A DNA stretch of 39,624 nucleotides from Saccoglossus kowalevskii (Eukaryota > Hemichordata > Enteropneusta > Harrimaniidae): contig NW_003130359.1 in the NCBI RefSeq assembly GCF_000003605.2, positions 277,577 to 317,200 on the forward strand, in the 5' to 3' direction. The position numbers were made by a program, and so were the translations under genes. Within the stretch, counting starts at the first letter, position 1, and every line of letters starts with the position of its first letter. The notes under the pieces are model-generated. The model had not been told where the DNA came from. It worked only from the letters and a program-made list of their open reading frames with translations, and ran no database searches. This document shows, in pieces, positions 22,015-32,854 of the stretch.

Positions 22015-22162
22015 TAGATGACAATATCAATATAATCGATAATATCAAAGAAAAACGAACTGCCCAATAGTTACCATAGAGAGATGTCGAACGAAGAAAT
22101 TGTTAGACATTATTAGACGATGAAACCGATGTCTGGGCGGCTATTGAATAAGTTGATTTTTG
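22015..22162. mobile_element. Left part of an inverted-repeat element split by a later insertion
   Basis: GATAATATCAAAGAAAAACG (from 22041) continues AACTGCCCAATAGTTACC. Then comes the opposite orientation, ATGTCTGGGCGGCTATTGA (from about 22124). The same two blocks, better preserved, form the hairpin at 23601-23758. The second block breaks off at 22162, exactly where the (GT)n element starts. This suggests that an older inverted-repeat element was interrupted. Confidence 0.6.
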
Positions 22163-22200
22163 ACTCCCGTGTGCGAAGCACAAACAGGGAGTCTTTACAG

Positions 22201-22279
<79 letters not shown>

Positions 22280-23537
22280 CCATCTGTTCCACTGATATCT
22301 CAAGAACCATACATCAGTTTTTTATGAAACTTGGTGCATAGATGCTCTGGGCCAATGCGCAGATTGATTAGGTTTTGGTAAAAATCCATGCATATTAATT
22401 TCCTTAATTTGCATGATAATTAGCTGATTTTTAGCTGTTCCACTGATTTCTAAAGAACCACTCATTGGATTTTGATGAAACGTGGCACACATATGCTCCA
22501 AACTAATGCGCAGATTTGATTAGTTTTGGGTAAAAATCTGCAATATTAATTACCTAATTTGCATAATGATTATCAATTTTCGGCTTTTCCACTGATATCT
22601 CAAGTACTAATCATCATATTTCAATAAAACTTGGTACATGGATGTCATAGGACACTGCACAAACCTGATAGTTTTTAGGGTAATATCAGTATATATTAAT
22701 TAGCTAATTTGCATAATTAATTAATTTTCAGCTTTTGATATTTCAAGTAGTAATCATCACATTTCAATGACACTTGGTACATAGATGTCGTAGGACACTG
22801 CACAGATCTGATAGTTTTTTGGGTAATGCGAGTACATATTAATTACCTAATTAGCATAATTAATTAATTTTCAGCTTTTGATATTTCAAGTAGTAATCTT
22901 CACATTTCAATGAAATTTGGTACATAGATGTCATAGGACACTGCACAGACCTGATAGTTTTTAGGGTAATATCAGTATATATTAATTAGCTAATTTGCAT
23001 AATTAATTAATTTTCAGCTTTTGATATATCAAGTAGTAATCATCATATTTCAATGAGACTTGCTACATAGATCTTGTAGGATTATGCAGACACCTGATTA
23101 GTTTTAATTGGATATTAATTACCTAATTTGCATAATGTTCCACTGATATATAAAGAACCACAAATTGGATTTTAATGAAACTTTTAAAGAGAACTATGCA
23201 GAAACCCAATTAGTTTTTGGTAAATATTCATGCTTATTAATCACCTAATTAACATAATTAATTAACACTGATATCTCAATTACTGATCATCACATTTGAA
23301 TAAAATTTGGTACATAAATGCTCGAGGACAATAGACAGGCCTGATTAATTTTGGGTTAAAATTTGTTCATATTAATTCTCTAATTAGCATAATAATTCAT
23401 AATTTTTTTGTTCTGTTCTGTTCATATTAGTTACCTGATTTACATAATTAGTTTTCAGCTTTTCCATCAATATCTCATGTACTAGTAATTTTGAATTAAT
23501 TGATAATGTGTCCTCAATACTCTCAGCACACGGGAGT
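22163..23537. mobile_element. 1.38-kb TIR element with (GT)n and ~150-bp core repeats
   Basis: The termini ACTCCCGTGTGC (22163-22174) and GCACACGGGAGT (23526-23537) are perfect 12-bp inverted repeats. The left end also folds on itself: GACTCCC at 22162 pairs with GGGAGTC at 22187-22193. A (GT)37 tract follows, then at least seven diverged units of ~133-150 bp with the recurring words ATATCTCAAG, AATGAAACTTGGTACAT, CTGATTAGTTTT and TTAATTACCTAATTTGCATAATTA. No coding capacity. The layout (leader, microsatellite, tandem cores) resembles the 'pearl' elements described in bivalves. Confidence 0.75.
22204..22277. repeat. (GT)37 microsatellite
   Basis: Uninterrupted GT dinucleotides over 74 bp. 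The His/Thr and Val/Cys frames that cross it on both strands are translations of this tract. Perfect length suggests recent growth and probable length polymorphism. Confidence 0.98.
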
Positions 23538-23800
23538 TCTTTCTAAGCTTTCTTTGATTCACCAATATTATCGTCTAATAAAGTCTAAGTCAAACACCCA
23601 TGTCTGGGCAACTATTGGGGAAGATCGTTTTTCTCTGATATTATCGGATAATTATCGTCTTATAAAATCTAATGAAATGTTGTCAGTGATGTCTAACTTA
23701 GACATTATTAGACGATAATATCAGAGAAAAACGAACTGTCCCAATAGTTGCCCAGACAGACCTGTCTAACTTTATTTTTAGACAATGATATCGGATAACT
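23538..23800. mobile_element. Inverted-repeat (foldback) element, right part
   Basis: The left arm TGTCTGGGCAACTATTGGG... (23601-23646) and the right arm GATAATATCAGAGAAAAACG...CCCAGACA (23713-23758) are near-perfect reverse complements over ~46 bp around a 66-bp spacer. The same blocks recur at 22041-22162. TTTCTTTGAT...AATATTATCGTCTAATAA (from about 23550) fits the missing continuation of the block broken at 22162. Confidence 0.7.
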
Positions 23801-25154
23801 TAAAAAAGTGCAATGTCGCGCCTCACTTTGCGCTCACCCAAAAGTTAAATTTCAGTACTTAATTCATGAACCTTGTAAAGTGTAAGTTAATAAAATAATT
23901 GAAAAATAAGTATGCATTGGACAGAACAAGGTCGCAGTAACCCCTACAAGATACATTTGTAGTCTGGACTGTTTGCATGCATTATTTGTTATCCTCTTAA
24001 TAACCTTGTATTCATATGTTGTGTTCTATAATACAACAATCATCCATACATTCTAGATAACCATCTGAATGAAATTTATTTCCAGACATACCGGTACATG
24101 TAGGTAGATACAGTTACTAGATGTTTGTGCACCTCTAGACATATTTGTATCAACCAGTCCAACATCGCAATTGTGTACAGAATATGCCCCGTTTAGACAT
24201 AAATAGTTTTTTCCAAAATATATTAATCCTTGGTGAGTTGATCTTCGTGACTCTTCCCATGCTGTGATATTTATGTAATTTATTATTTGACCTGGCCTCC
24301 TACACAGAAAGAAAGAAAGACTGCAGTGCTTTATTTCTCAAATTGACCCACTTCATACAGGAGTTATTTTTCTACACATAGTGTATGTTTCCATGTTTCA
24401 TGATAATCTGCATAGCAAAATTTAGGACGTCGCATGGATTTTTTGCATCAATTTCTATATTTCACATGATTTCTGAGGGGGGGAGGGGAACTGATGATTT
24501 TAGGGTCAACATTCAGTCAGAAAATTCTGATTCAGATCATTTATGTGAATTATTTTCACTTACTACAGCACTTAATGTCCATGAAATGCATAGAATAATT
24601 ATATAATATAGTGATACAGTACACTGCTGGCTTTAGTAAGTATGAAGGTGTACTTTCTTGATTGTCAAACAAATAAGTATACATTAGTACTGTACATCTT
24701 AACAAGTATAAAAGTAAATATTGATAGGTTAATTTGACTGCTTGACCTCTCTAGCATAGTATCTGTGTCCCTATCTCAAGAATGTTTGTGAAATGCCTTA
24801 TGAGACCATTTGGAAATTATACAGCTCTTGAATCACTATAAAATTGATCTTGATACATAAATATATATTTAGTTAGCGAGAAAGGAAACAAAGGAAATAG
24901 TGTAATTGTGATTACGATATTCCCTGCCAGTTACCAAGCATGTAACTGTAACAATATATGTGTTCTCAGAAAGCTGGTATATAGGGCACTACAATCAAGG
25001 GCTCTTTGTGGTAATATTTGCACAGGAGATTAAGTTTGTGTGAACTATGCTATAAAGTGTAGTTTTTTACAGGATTGCCTTCTTCTTGCTGTTCGTTCTT
25101 TCTGTCGTTACCCTTACAAGATAATACTCTTTTGTAAGTTGGTCTCAGGTTGTT
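23801..25154. other. 1.35 kb without recognised gene
   Basis: AT-rich sequence. A (GAAA)n-like short run is near 24308 and one TACCGGTA at 24089. The frame 24385-24606 is not protein-like. Confidence 0.5.
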
Positions 25155-25611
25155 ATGTTGATCATAGAAGATGAAAGCCATTTTCTATTAAAATGTTCTC
25201 TTTACGCTGATTTAAGAAACAAGTTCCTCCATACCACAAAGGTCATTACAACAATTGACAAATCTGATATTGAAAACACTGTAGACATTCTAAAAACAAA
25301 AGATAAACAATCACTAATTCATTTGGCAAAATATATCTTTGAGTGCTTCAATTTAAGAAATGACACTCATAAACAAAAAATACCAGCTGCTTTATAATTA
25401 ATATAACTTATTAAAATACCTTTTCTGTTTTGTTTTTTTCTTACCATTTCTTGTTCTTCGTTTTTATTTGATTTTATTATGTTTTCACTTTGTCTTCATT
25501 TGTATTTTTCGTCTTGCCATTCTATATGTATTTGAAACTTTATTGTATTTTAAAAATCCAGATCCTGAACAGGATATGATTTCAATAAAGGCATTACTTA
25601 CTTACTTACTA
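25155..25611 (+). mobile_element. 5'-truncated CR1/L2-type LINE: reverse-transcriptase C-terminus and 3' UTR
   Basis: The 80-codon frame (25155-25397) reads EDESHFLLKCSLYADLRNKF and later SLIHLAKYIFECFNLRN before TAA. The H-x3-C-x-LY-x2-LR block is characteristic of the C-terminal end of CR1/L2/RTE-type LINE polyproteins. The ~200-bp 3' UTR ends with a small hairpin (ATCCTG-AA-CAGGAT, 25562-25575), AATAAAG and a (CTTA)n tail, ATTACTTACTTACTTACT (25594-25611), as left by target-primed reverse transcription. Most of the element is missing, as is usual for LINE copies, so it cannot move. Confidence 0.85.
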
Positions 25612-25828
25612 GTTCAAGACATATAATCTGTCAAATTTAATGGACTAAATTTCACAGACTGGTCTGTCATCTTTAGCGGTCGTAATTTAAAATCAAGGCC
25701 CACATAACCGTTGATCAGACCCTATTTTTTTAGACCATTTTGATTTGAATAGATGGTATACATGTATTTTGTGCATCATTAAGAGTAAGAAAAGTTTTGC
25801 AACCCACTGAAAAACATGGGTGAACAGA

Positions 25829-26158
25829 TTAACCTGGTCTTGACCCAGGTTAGTTTAACAGAGTAAAAGGGCTGGTTTCAACCCAGGTTAGTTTAACTCA
25901 GAGTAAAAGGGCTGGTTTCAACCCAGGTTAGTTTAACAGAGTGAAAGGGCTGGTTTCAACCCAGGTTAGTTTAACTCAGAGTAAAAGGGCTGGTTTCAAC
26001 CCAGGTTAGTTTAACAGAGTGAAAGGGCTGGTTTCAACCCAGGTTAGTTTAACTCAGAGTAAAAGGGCTGGTTTCAACCCAGGTTAGTTTAACTCAGAGT
26101 AAAAGGGCTGGTTTCAACCCAGGTTAGTTTAACAGAGTAAAAGGGCTGGTTTCGACCC
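25829..26158. repeat. 40/43-bp minisatellite (8 units)
   Basis: Eight near-identical units have the core GGGCTGGTTTCAACCCAGG followed by TTAGTTTAAC. Units end either ACTCAGAGTAAAA (43 bp) or ACAGAGTRAAA (40 bp), and long and short forms alternate for most of the array, giving an ~83-bp higher-order repeat. Each unit contains the inverted pair TGGTT/AACCCA. High identity points to recent amplification. Confidence 0.95.
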
Positions 26159-28469
26159 CAAATCCTGTGTTTAACCCTGAAGTGAGACACATGTGAACAA
26201 GAACTTTGGGGTTGAAAAAATGTCTAGTGGTGCAATGCTCTCTAATGTATTGGTTCATTATTACTCTAGAAACCAGAGCATTTTGACTTTAATAGATGTT
26301 TGATGAATTTTTGCCATTTTGTCGACAATTGCATGTGACAAGAGGCTCTTTCATTTGCGCAGATCAAATTAATTCCATTTTAAACTCAAATTCTGAATCC
26401 ATTCAACCAAAAAGTGATAATGAACACAATGGTGGACAATGTTGAATCTGTCTCAAATGCAGAAGTGTAAATAGAACTAACAGAGACATGAGTGCGTGTC
26501 TGTGTTTTTATCGTTCTCCATCCATGTACCATCGGATTATTACTTTTTCCCGTAAAGGGTGTGAACAGGTGTGAACACTGAGTTAAATATGCAATGTATG
26601 AACAGAATGCAGGTTAAGCCCACTGATATCAGTGGCAGGTTAAGCCACTGATACAGACCAAAAAACCATGCATTTAGTTTGTTTCCCATGAGGCAAAATG
26701 TATGTACAGTGAACAATATGGAAAGGAAAACTGTGATTGTATAATTTTCTAAGAATGTGAAAACTTGAAAAATAGTAAAAAATTTAAGCTTTTAGTTGAG
26801 ATTACCCTGTTTCCAGCAACCAATTACTCCTCTGAAGCCATCTCTTCTGTTAACTCCATCTCATTCTGCATCCTATCCTGCAAGCCATCTGTTTATTCCA
26901 TTCAAACTTGACACTCAAAAAATCTATAATTCAACCAATCAATTTATAGCTGCATTCATTTCATGAATGCAGAGCCCTGATCATGAATAGCTACACACAA
27001 CCAAAGTTCTGGTGTACCGGTAATATTATGTCCTCTAATTAATTTATACAAGTAGTAAGGTACACTGACTGCCATTATGTTCCAAAATGAGAGTGGTGAT
27101 GACATTTAGTGACATATTTAACTTGGTATTCATACAAAGTAAATATAGAATATATAAAGTGCAATGTAATATATATAAACTTGTTAGCCAATATCCATTG
27201 TAGCACCTTTAACAAATGTCTGTAAAAGTGTTATGGTACTATATAGGCAGTTGAAGAGGGGAAGCAGCAGACTGTTTTATTTTCCTTCCACTTTACAGTT
27301 GACCATTTGAGTTGATTTATTCCCATCTTATATTGCCTCTGTTGACATTTTTGCTTTTCATAATAAGTGGTACTTTCATTGATTATTCCTATTTTGGCCT
27401 ATATACCCACATATATTATTTCATATATCTCTGAAGGGAATGCACATTTTTACTGTTAATTTAATTTCAAGATCGCAAATTAATGAAAGTACACAAATTA
27501 CATAGCAAGTTGACATTTATCAGTACAATGCATGGGATCATGGTGACCTCCAGCTGACGTGTCTGGTATGCCAGTCAGTCTGTCTGTCTGCTTGTCTATA
27601 ATCTACCACTTTCTCACATGCACACATCAAAGTATCCATACCTATACTAAAATTAGGCCCTTCAGTGACCTCACTTCTTTTCTTTTATTTGCACTTATTA
27701 ATTGGATTTATTTGATTTATTTACTTGCTATTGGAAAATATTAATTCCTGTCTTCTAAGTCAACTAATTTTCTGCAGTACTTAAAATCAATTTAAACTTT
27801 TGTCTACAACATGAACAAAAAAATCTAGAAATGCAAATTGAGAAGCGATCATAAATATAAATCAGATTAGTTGCCAAAAAGAAGAATGCTATAATGTTAA
27901 TAAAGTCTAAATCTGACTTGCGTATGTGGTAACTACAGTTTGACCTTTACATGACCTTGACCACAGTCTACATTACTTCTGTATGTTACTGGAATATCAC
28001 TACTCGTACTGTGTGTCATGAATTGTTGTGAAGCACTCTGTGACTAATTATCAAATACTCTCTCATAAAGGAATCTTAATTGGTATTTCATAATATCTTG
28101 TACTAAATGCAAGTAATTCTGGCTTCAGATGTCATATCTGACATTTTGTGGTTTCTTTACATGCCTGTGTAAGGTGGCAGTTGCAGGAAGAATTCTACCT
28201 ATTTAAACAAAAAGTGTTATCATCTAATATAACATTTGACAATGCAGACTGAATACATCTGCTGTTTATTTATTGTGCTTAAATTGAGGAGTTTATACAC
28301 ACAAATAAAAGTTTTCAATATCATCTTCTGTAATTATTGCATACATAGTGCTTATATACCTGTAACTGTTAGACCAGCTGCAAAAACTATTATCACTCTC
28401 TAATTAGGTACAGAATTTCAAAACTATCTACCTACTAGTATTAGGGACAATTTCAGGTTGCCAATGTTT
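26159..28469. other. 2.3 kb without recognised gene
   Basis: Complex AT-rich sequence with one TACCGGTA (27015). AGGTTAAGCC...CACTGATA occurs twice in direct order near 26611-26655. The frame 27559-27744 is not protein-like. Confidence 0.5.
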
Positions 28470-29060
28470 AGCTTCGCTGTCTTTTCGAGGGGAGATTATC
28501 ATATGAGTGATTGTCTGTGTCAACTTTTTACTTTTTTAACTTCTTGAAAACTACAATTCTCAGGGGTTTTTCTAGAAAAAAACTGCAAGGGGGAGCACTG
28601 CAATTCAGAGGCGCCACCAAGTGGGGGAGATAGGGTTCTCCCTAAGTTAAAATGGCTTCTTTAGGGCCAAAATTACTATCAGACAGGTCACAGTTGAAGA
28701 CTGTGGCCACATGTGATCACTGGTTAATCAGAATTTTATGGTTGCCAGAGGATCTGCTGCGCTTCTGTTCCCTTCTTTAAAAAAATCCCCGATTCTTATT
28801 GCTTTGATACTTGGGCAGACCTCTCTAAGATTTGTTTATTTCATGATGATATCTTTAATTCTCTAATTTTGATAAATATTTTTGTCATTTTTTGTAAAAA
28901 GTTACTTATTCGACATCTTGTTGAAAACTAAAAGTCCAATTGCTTTGATATTATATATATATAAGTACTACAGGTGGACCTTTCTCAGATTTGTTCATTT
29001 CGTAATGGTGTCATTAATTGAGGCTACTTGTTGTGTATATTATTATGAATTTGTCTATAT
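28470..29060. repeat. Diverged tandem-core repeat element with nested insertion
   Basis: The words TTGAAAACTA, ATTGCTTTGATA, CAGATTTGTTYATTTC and ATGRTRTCATTAATT recur about 140-150 bp apart (28800 and 28937 regions), indicating an old tandem array. Between about 28560 and 28785 an unrelated, more GC-rich piece begins CAGGGGTTTTTCTAGAA and interrupts the array, probably a separate insertion. No coding capacity. Confidence 0.5.
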
Positions 29061-30415
29061 TTAATAGCATGATTAAATTATCCGTATTTCCATCATTTGC
29101 CAATCTACTACATAACAAGGCATAGTGAACCATCCTGTGACTGTGGTTTACCTTAAAACGTGGAGTTGATGGAGGGTTAGTTTCCATTACCAGTGTGTCA
29201 GTGTGTGCCTATTGACTATTGTGAGTATCCATACAAATATTGTTGAGAAAATTATGCAATCACAAGACCAGTTTTATACTATAAAAAGGCTTCTTTATTC
29301 ACTGTATTATTAATTTCATTCATTGCTCTAACTACTAAAAGCTCTAAATAATAACATCATTGTATTCTAGAATACTAACAATGGATGATGAAACATTGCA
29401 ATTTTTTTTGAATCTTACATTTTTTTTATCCACTCTTCTCAGACACCAGTACTCATATTTCACATAATTTGTTTTTCCTTTTTAAGAGAGCAAAAAAAAA
29501 TTATCCATGAAATAACATCCGTTAGTGTATTTAAGATTGGATTCAAAGTCGGCACACTGTTGAAGTCATTGGTTAAATAAAACATACACAAAACTAATTA
29601 CATTGGGTTTCCTATAGGGAGTCTACTTTCTATTTATCCAAACAGTAAATCACTGATTCACAATCTTTTTTTCTTGTTCAATGTATTCTTGCACCAAAAC
29701 CTCTTTTAGGTTATAATAATCTGCTCTATTCTTTGTGAAACATACTGCAGCCCGGAGGCTTGTATATCTTAGTTCATAGATTTGTGAAAATACTCTGGGA
29801 AACATGCTAAATGAACTTCATCAGTGCTTTAAATGGGAGGCTAGGGAGCTCTACAGGTGTGATACAGTGATTGGATGATGCCACATGGAAATAATATTAA
29901 TACTTCCTGTGTATGATTAATGGGCTTTGCCTGTGATAACATTCCTTTTGCTTTTTTGTAGTCATTTTGGGATTGCTGTAGATTATACTACAACACCTGT
30001 TGCCTCAGTATATGCCAGACATTGCTTAGTTTGTGGCTTTAAATCAAAGCAATATTACAATTTTGGTCTACATTTAAATTTTCAACTCTTTACTATATTT
30101 TTGTCCACCTAACAATGAACATTTTTGACATTTTGGTATTGTATGGCCTTACACACAGAGTATTATTATTCTTTACATAATTTATTCAATATATAGATAT
30201 TTTGTTAAGAATTGACAGTAAAAGTTTATGATGGCATAATTGTACGTCTTTTGAATGCTTAACCATCTAGAATTGTTCTTTATTGCTTGGTCATTTTGTT
30301 TTTACAAATTCCTCTTTTTTTTTTCTTTTTCATGATTTCTCTGACAAGTATTGATTGAAGTTTTGTACATTTGACATGAGGTTACACAATGGTAGTAAAC
30401 AATATATGCTTTAGA
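29061..30415. other. 1.35 kb without recognised gene
   Basis: AT-rich sequence with poly-T runs. The frame 29927-30112 is not protein-like and no element ends were seen. Confidence 0.5.
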
Positions 30416-31240
30416 CACATTTTTAATCGCCGTTCGATGCAGTCTGAAAACCAAAACTTGTGGATTGACCTCTGTGCGTCTGTGTGTGCGTGTGTCTGTC
30501 CGGACCTGTATCTTAGACATGCCTGGACCAATTACATTCAAACTTTGCCTATACATCATACATAAAATTGTACATATGCACATCAATTTGTTTCCTGATC
30601 TGATTCAAGATGGCCGAATGGCAGCCATTTTTGTATTGAAAAATCATCAAAATCAAGCATTTCTTTGCTGTTTACAGATGGATTTTGTTAAAACTTGGTA
30701 TATACAGTATGTACATTTGACATTATAGGACCTTGATGCACATCATTTTGTTTTTCAAATAAGATTCAAAATGGCCGATTGGTGGCCATTTTGTTTTAAT
30801 GAATGTGGTTCTAGTGCCATATCTCTGACGTGCTTTGACTGATTATGTTCAAATTTCAAATATTCATTATACATCATGTCATAGATATTGGTTTGACAAT
30901 CTTTTTAAAAATGACCGAATGGTGGCCATTTTGTGCTAAAAAATCATCAAATATCAAGCATTTCTGGCATTTATGGATGGCTTTTGTTCAAACTTGGTAC
31001 ATACATTAGATATTACGTGTTCCTGATGCACATCATTTTATTTTTCATATTGGATTCAAAATGGCCGACTGGCAGTCATTTTGTTTTAATGAATTTGGTT
31101 CTAGTGCTTTGACTGATTATGTTCAAATTTTAAATATTCATTGTACATCATGTTATAGATATATACATGTACCCGGTATTCAAAATGGCTGATTTTGTTT
31201 TAATTAATGCTGTTCCAGAGCAATATCTCTCAATATGGAC
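30416..31240. repeat. Tandem-core repeat array with CAAAATGGCC hairpins
   Basis: A TG-rich leader (GTCTGTGTGTGCGTGTGTCTG, from about 30477) precedes diverged units. Each unit includes a hairpin of the form CAAAATGGCC-n-GGCCATTTTG (30608, 30768, 30910, 31060 and a decayed one near 31180). Shared flanks are AATCATCAAA, CTTGGTAYATACA, GATGCACATCATTTT and TGACTGATTATGTTCAAAT. Two unit types of ~150 bp alternate, making a ~300-bp period. The frames at 30302-30586 (-) and 30465-30728 (+) are repeat translation. Confidence 0.75.
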
Positions 31241-32709
31241 AAGTACTCGTTTGATGATCAGATACAAATGTCAATCATTTTAATGTTAAACAATCATCGT
31301 AATCATATTCCTGACATGTTTATATTTCAGCTATACCCGGTATTACTATAAACAAAACTATATATCTTAAATTAGATAACTAACAGGAACTGTGGCATGC
31401 ATGGCTTGTGTTTTTCGTATTCAGAGTGACAAATTTATTGTCTGGCAATCATTCTGTTTGTAAAAAATAATTTTTCATGCTCGTATATATAACAAATTAT
31501 TGACAACATTTGTTTGTATTTGACACATGGACGCAATATCGCTAAGTACATACATCCAGCGTCACTCAATTATTGATTTTAGAACCCAGCTACATGTACA
31601 TGTACATACAGATATGTTGGACAAGCCGAGTAAAGAACCAATCAGTAGTATACTCAATTTTTACGCAAAATTTACAAAACTCTAGTTCGTTATTTAGAAA
31701 ATGTACTGATACTCTATTTACATTCAGAAAAGGCATCACCAGAAGTCTGTATTTCAATAAAGCTAGTAGAGAATACGGTACCAAAAATAAAGACCGTTGA
31801 GTGATGATTCTTGTTCTCTCGCTGTTGAAAACATCAAGGACACTAGGTGTTATTAAATATGTGGCCAAATTCAGAGTGGAGTCTTTGCCTCGGTCAGCCA
31901 ACGCTTCAAACCGCATGCAATCACAGAGCCCTAAACACAGAAATTCTACTAAAAAATTGCTTGATAGGAAGCCCGGGAACTATAATAATCTGTCAAGCCT
32001 GTATGGGAAGGGGGCTCTCTGTGTTATTACAGCAAGAGAAATGCATTCAAGATTGATGATGAATTGACCAACTCCAGTCAGTATAAGAACCATTCAATGT
32101 GAAACAATACTTCACTGGTGTTATTTAAGTTGAGAAAGCGTACCAGGATCACAGGTGAAAGATCCACTTTGACAAACTTAATGTACACGCAAACCTATGT
32201 TGATTTGGTGTATACTGTATTCTAATCCAACATTCTTTGGTAGGGACGTGGGACATTCAACTCTGAAACAACTCCCCTCCTTTGTATAAAAAATTTAGTA
32301 CACCTGTCCAGATTTGTTTTTATAATAAACGCGTACTGTACTATACCGAGTTGAGGCGATACGCTGCATTGGAAACGCAATGCCACGTGGTGTCTGTAAT
32401 AACCATATTTGGATCCTTTTTCAGTGTAAGAGTATAATTTGATGTCTTCGCCATATTTTTGAATTCACTTTGTTTTCATTGTTACAGTGGCTATGTTATT
32501 CATATGGTAGTTTGTCATGAATGTTTGATATTTTGGAATGGTTTTCCCCATCTGTTACATGTTACATCTGTAGGCAATTGATATGTCAAATGGGCATGCT
32601 GCCATTCCAACTGATTCCTTACCTGATATTGAGTATTAAACTCATCCATAGTTGTTGTCATAGCAACTGTGCATTAGATGAGAGGTACACCTGAAAATAA
32701 AAGATTTGT
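31241..32709. other. 1.5 kb without a confident gene
   Basis: Plus frames 31573-31800, 31801-32067 and 31847-32056 and a 108-codon minus frame (31590-31916) overlap here. None resembles a known family, and their number on both strands argues that the segment simply has few stops. 31600-32070 is less AT-rich than its flanks, so a decayed element or a transcribed non-coding exon is possible. Confidence 0.35.
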
Positions 32710-32854
32710 CATAGACGCAATTCCAAATTATAGTGCATTGTGGGATTGTTATGTCAGGTTGCACAAGTTGGCACACCTTGTGATTGGGTTCGATCATAGT
32801 TTGATTCAGTTAAAACTATCCCACAATTCACTTTGATTCAGAATTGCGATATGG
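32710..32854. mobile_element. Small TIR element (MITE-like, ~145 bp)
   Basis: The left arm ATAGACGCAATTCCAAAT...GCATTGTGGGAT (32711-32757) pairs with the right arm ATCCCACAATTCACTTT...GAATTGCGATAT (about 32818-32852), with mismatches and small gaps over ~40 bp. No coding capacity. No certain target duplication was seen. Confidence 0.65.

Noticed and set aside
22103-22341. Three open frames (His/Thr and Val/Cys repeats) across 22103-22341
   Set aside because: They are translations of the (GT)n microsatellite on both strands.
31590-31916. 108-codon minus-strand frame, the longest in the window
   Set aside because: No recognisable domain, no splice context, and overlapping plus-strand frames are open as well; probably a low-stop stretch.
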